Of a DNA stretch of 64,000 nt, positions 1 through 11,310 are shown in pieces. The number at the start of each line of letters is the position of its first letter. Position 1 is the stretch's first letter. The DNA is taken from NCBI RefSeq assembly GCF_023973825.1, contig NC_090120.1, positions 496,001 to 560,000 on the forward strand. The letters run 5' to 3'. Both the position numbers and the translations under genes were made by a program. The notes under the pieces were generated by a model. That model did no database searches, had not been told where the DNA came from, and saw nothing but the letters and a program-made list of their open reading frames with translations. The DNA is from Plasmodium brasilianum (taxonomy: Eukaryota > Apicomplexa > Aconoidasida > Haemosporida > Plasmodiidae).

Positions 1-342
1 ATCAAGTAAAAAAAAAAATTATTAATGAAGAATTTGATGAAGAGCAAGAAAACAAGCAAAAAGGTCTAAAATTGCGTATAGCCAAAAGTAAATTTGGTCA
101 ACCAAATATAAAAATCAATGGGAAAAATATAGAAGATATTAAAAAAGAGGGGTAATAAAAAAAAAAAAAAGGTCGAAGGACGTGTACGCAGATGTCCATA
201 CATAAATATATATATGTATATAACAACAAGTCCGTGTTAAATATGACCATAATTATTGTGTCCATTTCTGCGATATTGTAATGATCACTGCACAATTTTT
301 AACTTTAGGTCTGAAAAGGAAAAAAATAAACTAGAAAATTAG
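1..342 (+). CDS. 3' end of an unidentified plus-strand gene (partial, two exons visible)
   Basis: Positions 1-151 are open in frame 3 and encode a charged sequence containing GLKLRIAKSKFGQPNIKING, which looks like real coding sequence. A GT donor at 152-153 (GTAATA) and a TTTAG acceptor ending at 308 give a phase-consistent join (GG + G, Gly). The second exon then reads SEKEKNKLEN and stops at TAG 340-342. The 5' part lies outside the window. I do not recognise the family. Oddly, the same frame stays open and acidic for 22 more codons after that TAG, up to a second TAG at 409-411 (see findings). The gene converges on the large minus-strand gene ending at 1025. I am fairly confident that it is coding and less so about the exact 3' end. 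Confidence 0.5.
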
Positions 343-411
343 AACGCCGATGAATCCATTGAAACTATGGGAAATAACGATAATGAAGCAGACATTGAAG
401 ATTTAGAATAG

Positions 412-1024
412 TCAGAAATTACCGGTAATTTTTCTTTCATTGTGATGTATAACTACAAATTATATAGACGTATGTTTGTATACATATATATTTATACAAA
501 CTGAGCGCATGGGTATCCACTTATTGTACATACGTGTATCGTTTAGAATATACCTTTATTCCAATGGTCAACGGAAACGACTCTATTATAAGTGAAACTT
601 CACCATAGTTGATGCTTTCATACGTGAACAAACGAACCTTATCTTCATATACCTTTTAAATTTACGTATATTTTATTAGTTCGATTTTTGCAAAGATTTG
701 ATCTTATTAAATGCCCCTCTTTACACATTATGTCGCTATTATTCTTTTGTTTTTATATGTAATGCCATATGCTATTTGCAATTTTTTTTTCTTTTTTTTT
801 TTTGTAGCTCTTTGAAAATGGCAATTTTTTTAATATCAAAAATGTTTTGCCTTTGTATAGAGGCCTCCTTTTTTGTTTGAAAATATTTACAAATATTTAT
901 AAGGACTTACAAGTATCTTCTCTCCCCTTCCCTTTTTTTTTTTTTTTTTTCTGTTTGGTTGTCTCCATCTTCATCTACATTTCCATCACCTTCCCCTTTT
1001 CTTTCACGTATATAACTAAGTCCC
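412..1024. other. Intergenic region between two convergent genes
   Basis: This AT-rich spacer between two 3' ends holds poly(T) runs near 783-804 and 932-950. Short Phe-rich open frames at 698-1035 are products of the T tracts. It probably serves as 3' UTR and terminator sequence for both genes. No other feature was seen. Confidence 0.6.
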
Positions 1025-4000
1025 CTATAAGTTAAGAGCATTGTAATATTCTCTTATTTGCTCATCAGTAACATATTCAAATACAATTCTAACAAATTTG
1101 TAGAAACCAAAAGGCGACAAATATTCATTATTAATAGATGAGCAGTTTCCAATACAAGTTATAGGACTAGAGCATGAATGGCACACTCCTACTTTAGATG
1201 TGTTAATAAAAAAGGTTTGCTCATTTTTTGCACATCTGCTTGTTAATAAAATATTCTTATTTAACATATTCTGAAAATTATAACCAGAACTGTGAAATTT
1301 CCCATAACATTTTTTATGCTTTAACATATAAGGGTTAATTTTATTGTTCCCATTTCTGTTATAATTTTTTTTATTATTTGAAAAACTCCTCTCTAGAGAG
1401 AGTTCCTTTGGAGTAGAATTCTCCTTTAGGCTTATGTTAATTATATTTTCATTTTTTTCTCCTCTAAATTTTTTCTTATTTTTGAATTTATTATAACTCC
1501 CCTGTTGGCATAAAAAACCGCACCCTGAATTTGAGAAATTTGATAAATGTTCCAAATTTGTTAAAACACCTAGAGACAAATCGGAGCCATCAATAACGAT
1601 ATGAGAGCTTCCATTTTGTCCTCCTAACAAACAATGATAACTTGACTCATTTACATAGGATAGATTTATTACTGTGAAAATAGTCCAGTTTTCAGGTAAT
1701 AATACATAATTATTTAAGTATATGCTCAAATTATTAACTTGGTCTTTAATGCTATTAAAAAAATATAATCTTCTATTCTTCATAGAGTTAAGGGATACAG
1801 AAAAATAATAACGTTTGCTTTCATAATAGGGATATATATGCACATCATAATTTTCTGTGATATCAAAATGAACGTAGTCCGCATTGTTCAAATGATTTGC
1901 TGATATGGATGAATCGCTTACCAAAGTGATAGAGTCATTTTTTAACTCATTTGTAATCAAATTAGCAAAAAAAGAAGATAAATAAAAATAATAATAGGAA
2001 TATGTAAAATTATAACATGAAGGAGAAATGGTGTATTCATACAATATATCATTCATTGAAAGAGGCTTATTAGAAACTTGTATGAAACAAATATATGGAA
2101 AAGGGTTTATAAATAGACTACTATTACCAATGTACTTTATATTATCAAAAGAACAAAATTTATGATATCCCTTAAAGCCCCCATTTATGAAATAAAATTG
2201 ACCTTTTAAAGTCCCAACAACACTCAAATAATACCATCCTTTATTCAATTTTTTAATACTATAACCAGATGAATGATAATTTATATATCCTTTCTTCTCT
2301 TTATTATAATTCTCAATACAACCTAAAATTAAATCATCATTAAATATACAAACATGTGTATCATTTTCTCCACTTATCAAAGAGGAAAAGGAAATATTTT
2401 TTTCTATAGGAAAAAATACCCATGCAGATATGGTATAACCGCACGGTTTGATCAACTCATTATATATAGACAAAGATGGATATAAAACTAAATTATAAAA
2501 ACTAGACATATCACATGCAAATGATAAATTATCCGAAAAAACATTTATTCCATAAATTTTAGGTAGATCTCCTTTCCTACTTATTTTTTTGAAATAGATA
2601 TCATAACCATATTCATCCCTATCATAAATAAGATTTATTTTGGAATGGTTATTCTTATCTTTCTTTTTTTCACCTTTCTTTTCATTAGAATTATTTGCAT
2701 TTTTAATTTTATTTCCCTTCTTCAAATGCAATACGGGGGTGGTGACCTCTCCAAATTTGCACTCATCTTTCTTTCCAGCCTCACAAAATAGGATATTACG
2801 ACCATACAAATTATTTTCTGCCATACTATATTTGGTAAAAAATTTTAACTGATAAACCTTAAATTTGTACTTCGAGTCATTTGCTAGTGGTATCACTCTA
2901 GTATTATTCTTCTGTGATTGCGCAAAATACATAAAAAATATATTTTCGATCATAAATTCGTTTCTAATATCTATACCTTCTATAATAGTATTGTCTATTT
3001 CCATGTTTATATTGTCACCTATCATTTCTTTACATTTTATATTTTTTATTAATTTGTATCTTCTTTTTATTTCCTCTTTATTTAAAAACTCATATATTTT
3101 AAAAGAGGAACATAATCCTATATTATTATTTCCAAAACAAGAATTACCAAATATGCTTACCTCAAAATTTTTCTCTAAATCTAGTACTTCATATGAAATT
3201 CTGCTTAAGTATTTTCCATTAATATAATAAATTAAACCATTAGGACATTTTGTTAAATTTAGTAAATTCCATTTATTTTTTTTTATTATTTTGTTGAGTT
3301 TTCCCCATTTTTTCGTTTTCTCGCTTTCTATGTAAATACCACCACAATTACTACAGTTAACGTAGTTAATACAGTTTTTCTCACATCTGCCCCTCCTTAT
3401 GCCCATTTTCTTTTCTATATCATAATCATTTCTATAATTCCTACTTAACCTTTCCATCTGCGTGATATGTACTTCTATATTTTCAATTTTTTCATTTTTC
3501 CTATCAATAACGAATAGGGAATTCCCTGATTTATCCGAAAAAACAAAATTTTTGTATTTTACATTATCTATTTTCGCATCTAAATATAGCCATAATTCTA
3601 CAGTACATTCCTTAGGTAAAATAATTGATGGGTTTATAATGACTAATGAATTTTTATCATAAAAATTTATACCCTTTAAATCACCTGTAATACCAGCATT
3701 ACACCTATAACTGTTATGTGTGAATATGACAAATTTCCCACCCTTCACATGTTCATAATTCATGTAGTTATACATATTTTTATTTAAAAATTGCATGTAA
3801 TTTATGCTTAGCAGGTCATTTTCTTCGCTTTTATAATTTATGTTACTCCTTTCATCTATTTCTATGTCTCCCTTTTTTTTAATTTTTGATTCCATATTTT
3901 GTAACTTCCTTAAAGATGTTCCACTTATCGAAATAACTGAACCGTAGTTGTCCATCTGAAAATAGTTTATTTTCTGTTCATAATTTTTTATAATATAATG

Positions 4001-7000
4001 ATCAATATATTCCCCTCCCATATTTTCATATAAGGTAATAAAATCTCTTTTTTTTTGTTCCATCAGTTTTAGCTCATCAATATCTAGACATCCAAGACAA
4101 CATTTTTCTATAAAAACAGGTGAAGCATTACAAAAAAATTTTAAAAATTCTTCCTTCTTTTTTTCTTTTTCTCTTTTTCTTCTTTTTTCCTCTATCTCTT
4201 TTACATTAGTATCTACTTGTGCAAAATCGGTTAAGTCTTTAACATTTAAACAATCCCCTTCTTCCTGCGTTAAATTTGTTAAGTAATTTTTGGATTTACT
4301 ATTCAACCGTTCAAATGCATGATAAAAATCGATGTCTAAAACGTTCCTATTTATATAATCAGGTATATTAAAAGTGATACCAGTGTCTTTATTCTCGTAT
4401 TGTGTGACTCTGTCCAATATTTTATCATTTGCAAATATATCACTATATGATTTATTATATTTTTCCAAATATTCAAAATATCTTTTCATATAAAAATTGT
4501 TACTTATATTATATCCCCACAAATTTACTATATTAGTGCATATATATTTCTCGCATGTATATTTATAATGTATGTTGAAATACAATTCGCTGACATCCAC
4601 TAATAAACAGTGAAGGAATATTCTGCACAACTCAGCAGAGTATATGTGACTGACGTCAAAGAAGAATCCATCTTTCTTTGTATTGCCTATTCCCTTAACA
4701 CCTAAAAATGGTTTATATGTACAATATGTTTGATATGCATTATATTATATGTAGAGCATCGTGATATATATATAACATATTATGCTATATATAACGTATC
4801 ACGCTAACTGTGGCGCATAACATTTCATAATATTTCTATATTTTTCTTACCCCCTTTTTTTCTACTATTCAGCAACTGCATAATCATAAGGTTCAGTTCG
4901 CCATTTAATAGTAACCCCTCTAGGTCGTTCATCAGGTTTTCCTTTTTCATAGCCGTACACCAGTCGTCATATGAACTATTTTCCAAAGATGAAATTGGAA
5001 AGTCTGTGTTATTCATCCTATGCACTCTCAATTGTTCATCTTTTACGTTTGAGTTTTTATCCTCATCATTATTTCCACACAATCTTTCTCTACAAATAGT
5101 GAAGTCCTGCGTTCCACAATCCACAAAATTAAAATTTTTTTTTGTTCTTTCTGAATAATCATAATAATAATTATCACTGAAAGAACGATCACTTAAAGTA
5201 AGTGCTCTTCTATGATTTATGTTTCTCGTCATATTGTATAAATCGCTGTGTGGAAAATTAAAACTAGCCAAATAATGATCCATTGCATTCTTAAAATATC
5301 TACATTTATTTAAGACATTTGAAATATGAAATAAAATAGTTGACAAATTATAGTTTATATCTCCTAAGTTACAATAACTTAAAATACTCATTCCCCATGC
5401 AAAAATGATTAAAGACTCATAATCCATATGTTGCATTTTTTTCTTCTTCTTCAAGATGTTCAAAAATTTGTCCTTGCATTTGAGAAAATTTTTTAAAATG
5501 AAAGAAATATTTTTTATTTCATCAAAATGATTCTGATTCAACACTTTTAAACACTCTTCTAGGTTCAGATTTGGAAACCTCTTCTCTAATGTTAAACTTA
5601 TGAACATGGCTAGACATTTTTCAGGCTCATCAGACAAATCAATAACATTATATAAAAAAAAAATCCACGTTTTCGAAATATTAAATAATTTATATCTTTT
5701 CACGTATTTCTTTTTTTTATTATTATTTTTTTTGGGGGGGGTTTCCTTATCAATATCAACTGTCGACTTATTAACTGTTTTTGAAAAACGGTTCATGTAA
5801 TTTCTACTACTTTTTAAAATGTTGTTAATTAATTTTATGCTTCTTTTCTCGTTTTTCAGCACAAACTGTTCTTCTATTTCATCATTTCGTAATTTCAAAT
5901 CATTTAAATTTTTACAACTTTTATTTTCCAATATAGCTATTTTCGGGTTTCTTGAAATGGACTTCTTAATACAGGTCATTTTTTCCAGCAGCTTTTTAAT
6001 TCTGCTTATATTTTTTCTAGCAACGTTTTTTATATCTTCTTTGACGCATTTTAGAAGCAATAAAAAAAATGTTACATAAATTATACAATTGCATATTATT
6101 GAAATAAGAGTTATAATACCATGAAAACCGCTTAGGTGCACGTAACTTGAAATGGTATAATAAGACAATAAAACAGTAATATGTATGAACATGGAAAAGT
6201 AATACACAAATTTATCTATTTTTTTTTTCTTTATTAATTCAGTTACAACATTTGCTACTTTGCATTTGCTAAATATGTTGGTATTACAATGTCGTGTTTT
6301 TCTTCCACTACTTCCATTTCTGCTGTTATTGTCAAGTTGCTTACTTTTGTCAAATATAGAATCGTTACTGTCACTGGAGCCTTCTCTACTTTCTTCCTTC
6401 ACATCAACTTCAACCTTTTCGTTATTCTCTTCATGTAGTATCATTTCAAAGGTTCGAACTTCTTCCGACAAAGGCCTCTTTTTTCCTCCATCATATCTGT
6501 TGTCATTTTGAGTGTTTCCATTTTTTATGTTTCCACTTTGAATATGGTAACTTTCTGACCTATTATCTCCCTTATTATGTACATTTCTTCCACTTTCATC
6601 ATATTTTCTTTTTTTTTCATAATAGGTGAATCTACTTGTTTTATGTAAAATATAACCATGCTCATAATTTTGTTCCAACTCTTGTGTAGGGCCCCAATCG
6701 TATATATATAAATAAATAATTACAATGTAAAGTAAAAACGATACAGTAGTTATAATATATTGAGCTGTGTGGATGTTAGTATTGTAGATACCATTTTTAC
6801 AATTATAAATTAAAGAAGAATTTACATTATTCAGAAAACGCTTGTGAAATAAAACTAGAAATAATAGCAAGAAAAAATCATCTGCTCCATGAAGGGCATA
6901 TGTTACGCTAGAATGTATTAACAGTGCTTTATCTAAAATGGTAGAATTCTTTCTTTTTTTCATACTTTTCTTTAATAATAATATAAAATATTTAGAAAAT

Positions 7001-9923
7001 TTTATAAACGTATTATATATTACTATTATCCAAATTTTTAAATAGTTTTTACTCCTCAGTTCTGAACATTTTAATGAATCATCAATTATGATAAAACTTG
7101 CTCGTCTATGTTCATCATAATTACACAAATAAAAAAAAATGCATAATCTTATTGTTTCGAAATATAAAAAATCATGATATAGTATAAAGAAACGAAAAAA
7201 ACATTTACCAAACCCTTCTGTAATAATTATATCATGTATGTCTATAAAGTCACGTGCATTTTTATTTTTTGTTCTGGAATAACTTAAGTGTGATTTATGA
7301 AAAGTGTTTGAAAGATTTTCATTTTTAATTAAACCGCTGGCTATTTCATTTTCTGAAATGAGTTTTTTTCCCTTAGAGCTAGTTGTACTGTTATTTAGTC
7401 TGACTTTGATTTTTTCTGAAAAAGAAGAAGGAAAGGGGTACCTTTAGTGAACATGTATCTGCGCATAAGTACCTCTACCAATGTAGTTGTATCTCTATGT
7501 GTATCTCTATGTATGTACGTAAACATATACATATATATATGTTTATGAATGCATTTCCGCTGCGTATACTGCACAACCTTAGGAGGAAGCGCTTAAACAT
7601 GCTATGTTTTAAAATACAACAAATGACAATTAAAAAGTAAAAAACAAAACAAAAAAAGAAATATGATACTAATTATAAAATTATTATGTAGATGTATGCA
7701 ACTATTTTTATTTTACTTCTATGATAGGGGCTTAATTTTATTTATGCATTTTTTTTTTTTTTTTCCTTTTATTACTTATATAAAGATAAAGGGAAAATGT
7801 ACAAAGCAGGGAAAATACTACATATAACGGAGGTAAAAATAATAAAAAATTAACCTTCTTTATAATTCTTTCACTGTTTGTTCCTTTCTAAAATAAACAG
7901 AAACAAGTTTTAAATATATAAGACGTGAGATATATTACGCAATGAAGAACCGTGGTGTGATCTTATGTTCTATTTTGCGCAAGTTATTGCAATATTTTGT
8001 TCTATCTAATTCTTTTACACACTTTTTATAGTATTTTACGGTAATTATGCAGTCCAAAATTTCATTAAGTGGTATGCCAATGGTAAAAAAATAAAATACA
8101 TTTGCTATATAGTGGTCGTAATTTGAATTAACGTATCTAAATTTGCAAGAGGAAGGAACAAAAAAAAAAAGTTATTACAACATAAAGGTACAAGTTTACA
8201 CAGAAGGGTAAAAAATATTTAGAAAAAATACAGGGATATTTATTGATTACATGGGATACTGTTCTAACCTTAGAAGGGAAATGTAGTGAGTGTATTTGAT
8301 AAACATTTTTATTAGTATCATTTGTCTCGTATTGTTTAAACATAAAACTGTTAAGATATTTATAAAAAATATCAGTAGGAAAAAATAAAGAGTTACTAAA
8401 TAGGTTGGTAAATGGCAAAGAATACAAGGACTGTTCTGCGGAGATATAAAGTCGTATCTGTAATTTTCCTCACACTGTAATTTTAAAGTGTTTATATATA
8501 GAGATAAATGTAGTTATGTATAAGTTAAAAACTCTTAATAATATATATATATATATATATTTATTTATTTATTCATGCACACATGCTGAATTGACGAACG
8601 GATGAAAATTATGTTTTAAAGCACAAAATATTAGACATAATTTTTTATATTTTTATTTTTCGTACAATTTTACACTGTATTAATTTATTCCCTTCTGAAC
8701 AACTTCTCTTTTCCTTGAAATTTAAGCATACCCCTTTTTTGAAACACAAGATCTGATAATTGTATATCTCTTCATGTTTCATTTCATTACATAATTCTAC
8801 ATATTCTTCATTTTTTTCTTTCATGCACATGTTTTTAAACGACCAAATATTTTCATTATCATCACAGAATTCTAGGACATTGCATTTTATGCATTTCCTT
8901 GAGAGAGTGTTTAATTTGTAACCTTAAAAAAAAAAAAATAAAATAAAATAAAAGTAAAAAGTAAAAAGAAAAAAGAAAAAAAGAAAAAGAAAAAGAAAAA
9001 AATTTATTAAAATTATTATACATTCTTCACTGTCCTAATTTCACTATCAAGAATTAATTTTTTTAACAACTCCGTAATTTATTTTTTCCCTCTTTAACCT
9101 TTATTACATATGCATTCTAATTCGGATTGTGACCCCACAGCATTTGTAGCTAAGTGAACAAATATATATGTAGATACGTATTTACATATACATGCTTAAG
9201 AGTGTATATGTGGACTAATTTTGTGTTAATATATATTCTATTATTATCTATTCTTCAAAATATTTTAATCTTTTTTTACTAGATCCGTTGGGACAGTTTC
9301 GACAAACCACAGACCCCAGTTTGTCGCTAAATGTGCCTAGAGGACAAGGCAAACATACATTGTTCACTCTCGAAAAATTATAAAACCCTTTTTTACACTG
9401 TTCACATTTAAAGTCCTTCAATTTAAAATTGAAAATATGTGAATATATATAAGCGCATGCACATACAAGTGAACATGTAAACAAATGAATTTAGAAATGG
9501 GTACACACACAGGCATACCATTTGGGTATATAAACCCCTCCCCACACATATATATATAGCTATATGTATAGATATATAGATATGTGTTTATTTTTTGTCC
9601 TTTTCTATTATACGTAGGTAAGCATCTCTCCAGCTCTGCACTTCAAGAAAAAAAGAAAAGAAAATAGAATACCATAAGGACATTGTTAGTATAAGATAAT
9701 CATTTTAAAAGTGTTTTTAGTTTTCTTTTTTTTTTTTTTTTTTGTTTCATAAAAGATTTTCATGTTTGTATTTATGTTTATGCGATACCATAACATTCAA
9801 AAACCTAATTTTTCTTTTCACATTTAGCCCGCTGAAAGAGCCATCCAGATTTTTATTTTTTCTTATAAGCAAAAGGATTATTAATATAAAAAAATTTGTT
9901 CTATTTATAGAAAAATTATTCAT
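1025..9923 (-). CDS. Polytopic membrane protein with cysteine-rich (GCC2/GCC3, EGF-like) ectodomain and C-terminal LamG-like modules
   Basis: I rebuilt 11 exons (minus strand): 9923-9789, 9640-9614, 9415-9280, 9149-9099, 8922-8666, 8474-8269, 8136-7939, 7873-7776, 7415-7209, 7061-4851 and 4701-1025. The phases agree throughout, giving 2400 aa. Residues 1-25 form a signal-peptide-like segment (FFILIILLLI). Residues 46-200 are cysteine-rich, with CEQCKKGFYNF, CLPCPLGTFSDKLGS, CRNCPNGS and CICNKGY, typical of GCC2/GCC3 and EGF-like modules. About eight hydrophobic spans follow between residues ~215 and ~700. The last exon carries three LamG/ConA-like modules (roughly 3760-3040, 2560-2020 and 1860-1030); two of them share a (Y/F)HSSGY motif. 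The architecture recalls the apicomplexan cysteine repeat modular proteins, but I cannot name the gene. With an even number of spans, both the Cys-rich and LamG parts would be luminal or extracellular (inference). The least certain junction is exon 7 to exon 8. Confidence 0.72.
9614..9640 (-). other. 27-nt micro-exon of the cysteine-rich membrane protein gene
   Basis: The minus strand reads CTTGAAG then 27 nt then GTATAA. The 27 nt encode CRAGEMLTY in phase 0 and join exon 1 (donor GTATCG at 9788) to the exon starting at 9415. The join yields C-x-A-G-(x)8-C-x2-C, the expected spacing at the start of a GCC2/GCC3 module. An exon this short is easily missed by gene finders. Confidence 0.6.
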
Positions 9924-10019
9924 TTTTTTTTAAAACAATTTTTTTATTAACAAAAAAAGAAGGAAAAACAGGAAGTTAACAAGTTTAATAACATAAATAG
10001 TTACTTTTAAGAATATTTC

Positions 10020-10600
10020 TTTTTTCCCCCTTTTAATTAAGTCTTATAGGTACTTAACCTCTTGTCTCTTAAAAAAAAAATAAGAGAAAGCAAACAGTAG
10101 GTGCAGTCTTATACTTTAATTTATTTTATTTTGTTTTATTATTATAAACTTAAGGTTATGAAACATTTAACAAATGAAAACAAAAAATTTGTTCCATTTT
10201 ATATGCAACAATTTTATGATAATAATAAAAAAAAAATCTCATACATATAAATAGTAGAGTAATTTATGTATTATGCAATCCATTTTAATAAAGGTAATTA
10301 CGGAGTATAAATGTATATATAAAAATACATATAAAACAAAAATAATGGTACATATTCTTTTTTAATTAAACATGAGTGCTTTTGTTTTTTAAAACATAAT
10401 TCCTATAACCATAAATACATGTTAATACACATAATCATATATAGAGTTAAATTTCGTTTTTTTCACATGAACGTGCATATATTTCATAAAATCTGTCGAA
10501 AAATTAATTTAACCAAAAAAAAAGAAAAAGAAATGTGTGATGGGAAAAATAAGGAAGGCATGCATAAAAACGTAACGCAGAAAAATGCATAAATTTATAC

Positions 10601-10646
<46 letters not shown>

Positions 10647-10960
10647 TTATTTATTTATTTACGCGTTTTTACGTGATACCTAAATTCAACTAAAGCAATC
10701 ATAATTTTATTTAGGAGTAAAATTTGTCTGTAAACCCTAACATATATCAAAGCAAGCGGCTGTAAAAGTTGGCACAACTATTTCATTTTTAACTATTACA
10801 TATTTTTCTATTAACTATAAAACCACTTTGTTTTATTTTATTTTCGTTTACATTTTTTCAAACTTTCCAAAAATGGAGCTGTCTTCTCTTGGTCATTGTT
10901 CACACCATATATTATACCTACCCTTATAAGTTTTCCAGTTCTCTCCATATATATTTACTT
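10020..10960 (+). ncRNA. Possible structured RNA with a telomere-template-like motif (telomerase RNA candidate, speculative)
   Basis: The plus strand carries TAAACCCTAAC at 10731-10741. Its complement contains TTAGGGTTTA, matching the Plasmodium telomere repeat GGGTTTA plus three alignment bases. Downstream are short perfect pairings: CAAAG 10748-10752 with CTTTG 10826-10830; AGTT/AACT closing GGCAC at 10767-10779; ATGGAG 10873-10878 with CTCCAT 10943-10948, extended inward by CTG/CAG; and TGGT/ACCA inside that. Upstream, TCTCTTA 10065-10071 pairs with TAAGAGA 10081-10087. I recall that a telomerase RNA was reported on P. falciparum chromosome 9, but I cannot verify its position relative to these genes. 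The boundaries are guesses. The space is smaller than the roughly 2-kb RNA I recall, and such a 10-mer can occur by chance in 64 kb. Confidence 0.3.
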
Positions 10961-11077
10961 ATATATAGTAAGAAAAAAAGTGCAATGTTACTATTATTGC
11001 CTCCCTTCTTATTAAACCTTCTTAGAAATAATTACATAATAGCAAGTAATATAAAATAGTAGTTAATATATAAAAGT

Positions 11078-11300
11078 AATATATGACCGTGAGTAATATA
11101 TAATTGTGAGCAATATATAATTGTGAGTAATATATAATTGTGAGTAATATATAAAATTAACCACTATATAATAGAAAGTACTATATAATAGAGAGTAATA
11201 TATAATAGAAAGTACTATATAATAGAGAGTACTATATAATAGAAAGTACTATATAATAGAAAGTACTATATAATAGAAAGTACCATATAACAGCAAGTAA
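11078..11300. repeat. 17-bp AT-rich minisatellite (two unit types)
   Basis: Two related 17-bp units are arrayed in tandem. The distal part (about 11090-11150) has units like GTGAGTAATATATAATT. The proximal part (about 11175-11300) has units like AGTACTATATAATAGAA with A/G and C/A variants. The array abuts the stop codon of SPC3 at 11311, so it probably lies in that gene's 3' UTR. The unit differences suggest expansion from a common 17-mer followed by local homogenisation. Confidence 0.85.
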
Positions 11301-11310
11301 TAACAGGTGC

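Larger units (their letters stand above)
9924..11310. other. Intergenic region with structured, less AT-rich islands
   Basis: This lies upstream of the cysteine-rich membrane protein gene and downstream of SPC3. It should contain the promoter of the former and the 3' UTR of the latter. It also holds several islands richer in G and C than the surrounding DNA (about 10020-10110, 10535-10590 and 10690-10960), an (AT)n tract at about 10614-10640 followed by TTTA repeats, and a 17-bp minisatellite at about 11078-11300. The islands are described separately as a possible structured RNA. Confidence 0.6.

Noticed and set aside
698..1035. Two short Phe/Tyr-rich plus-strand open frames
   Set aside because: They consist of poly(T)-derived residues in a convergent 3' spacer, with no conserved domain.
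10731..10765. Minus-strand micro-exon reading across the template-like motif
   Set aside because: Acceptor- and donor-like sites exist, but the cysteine-rich membrane protein gene already has a complete signal-peptide first exon at 9923, so no further upstream exon is needed.
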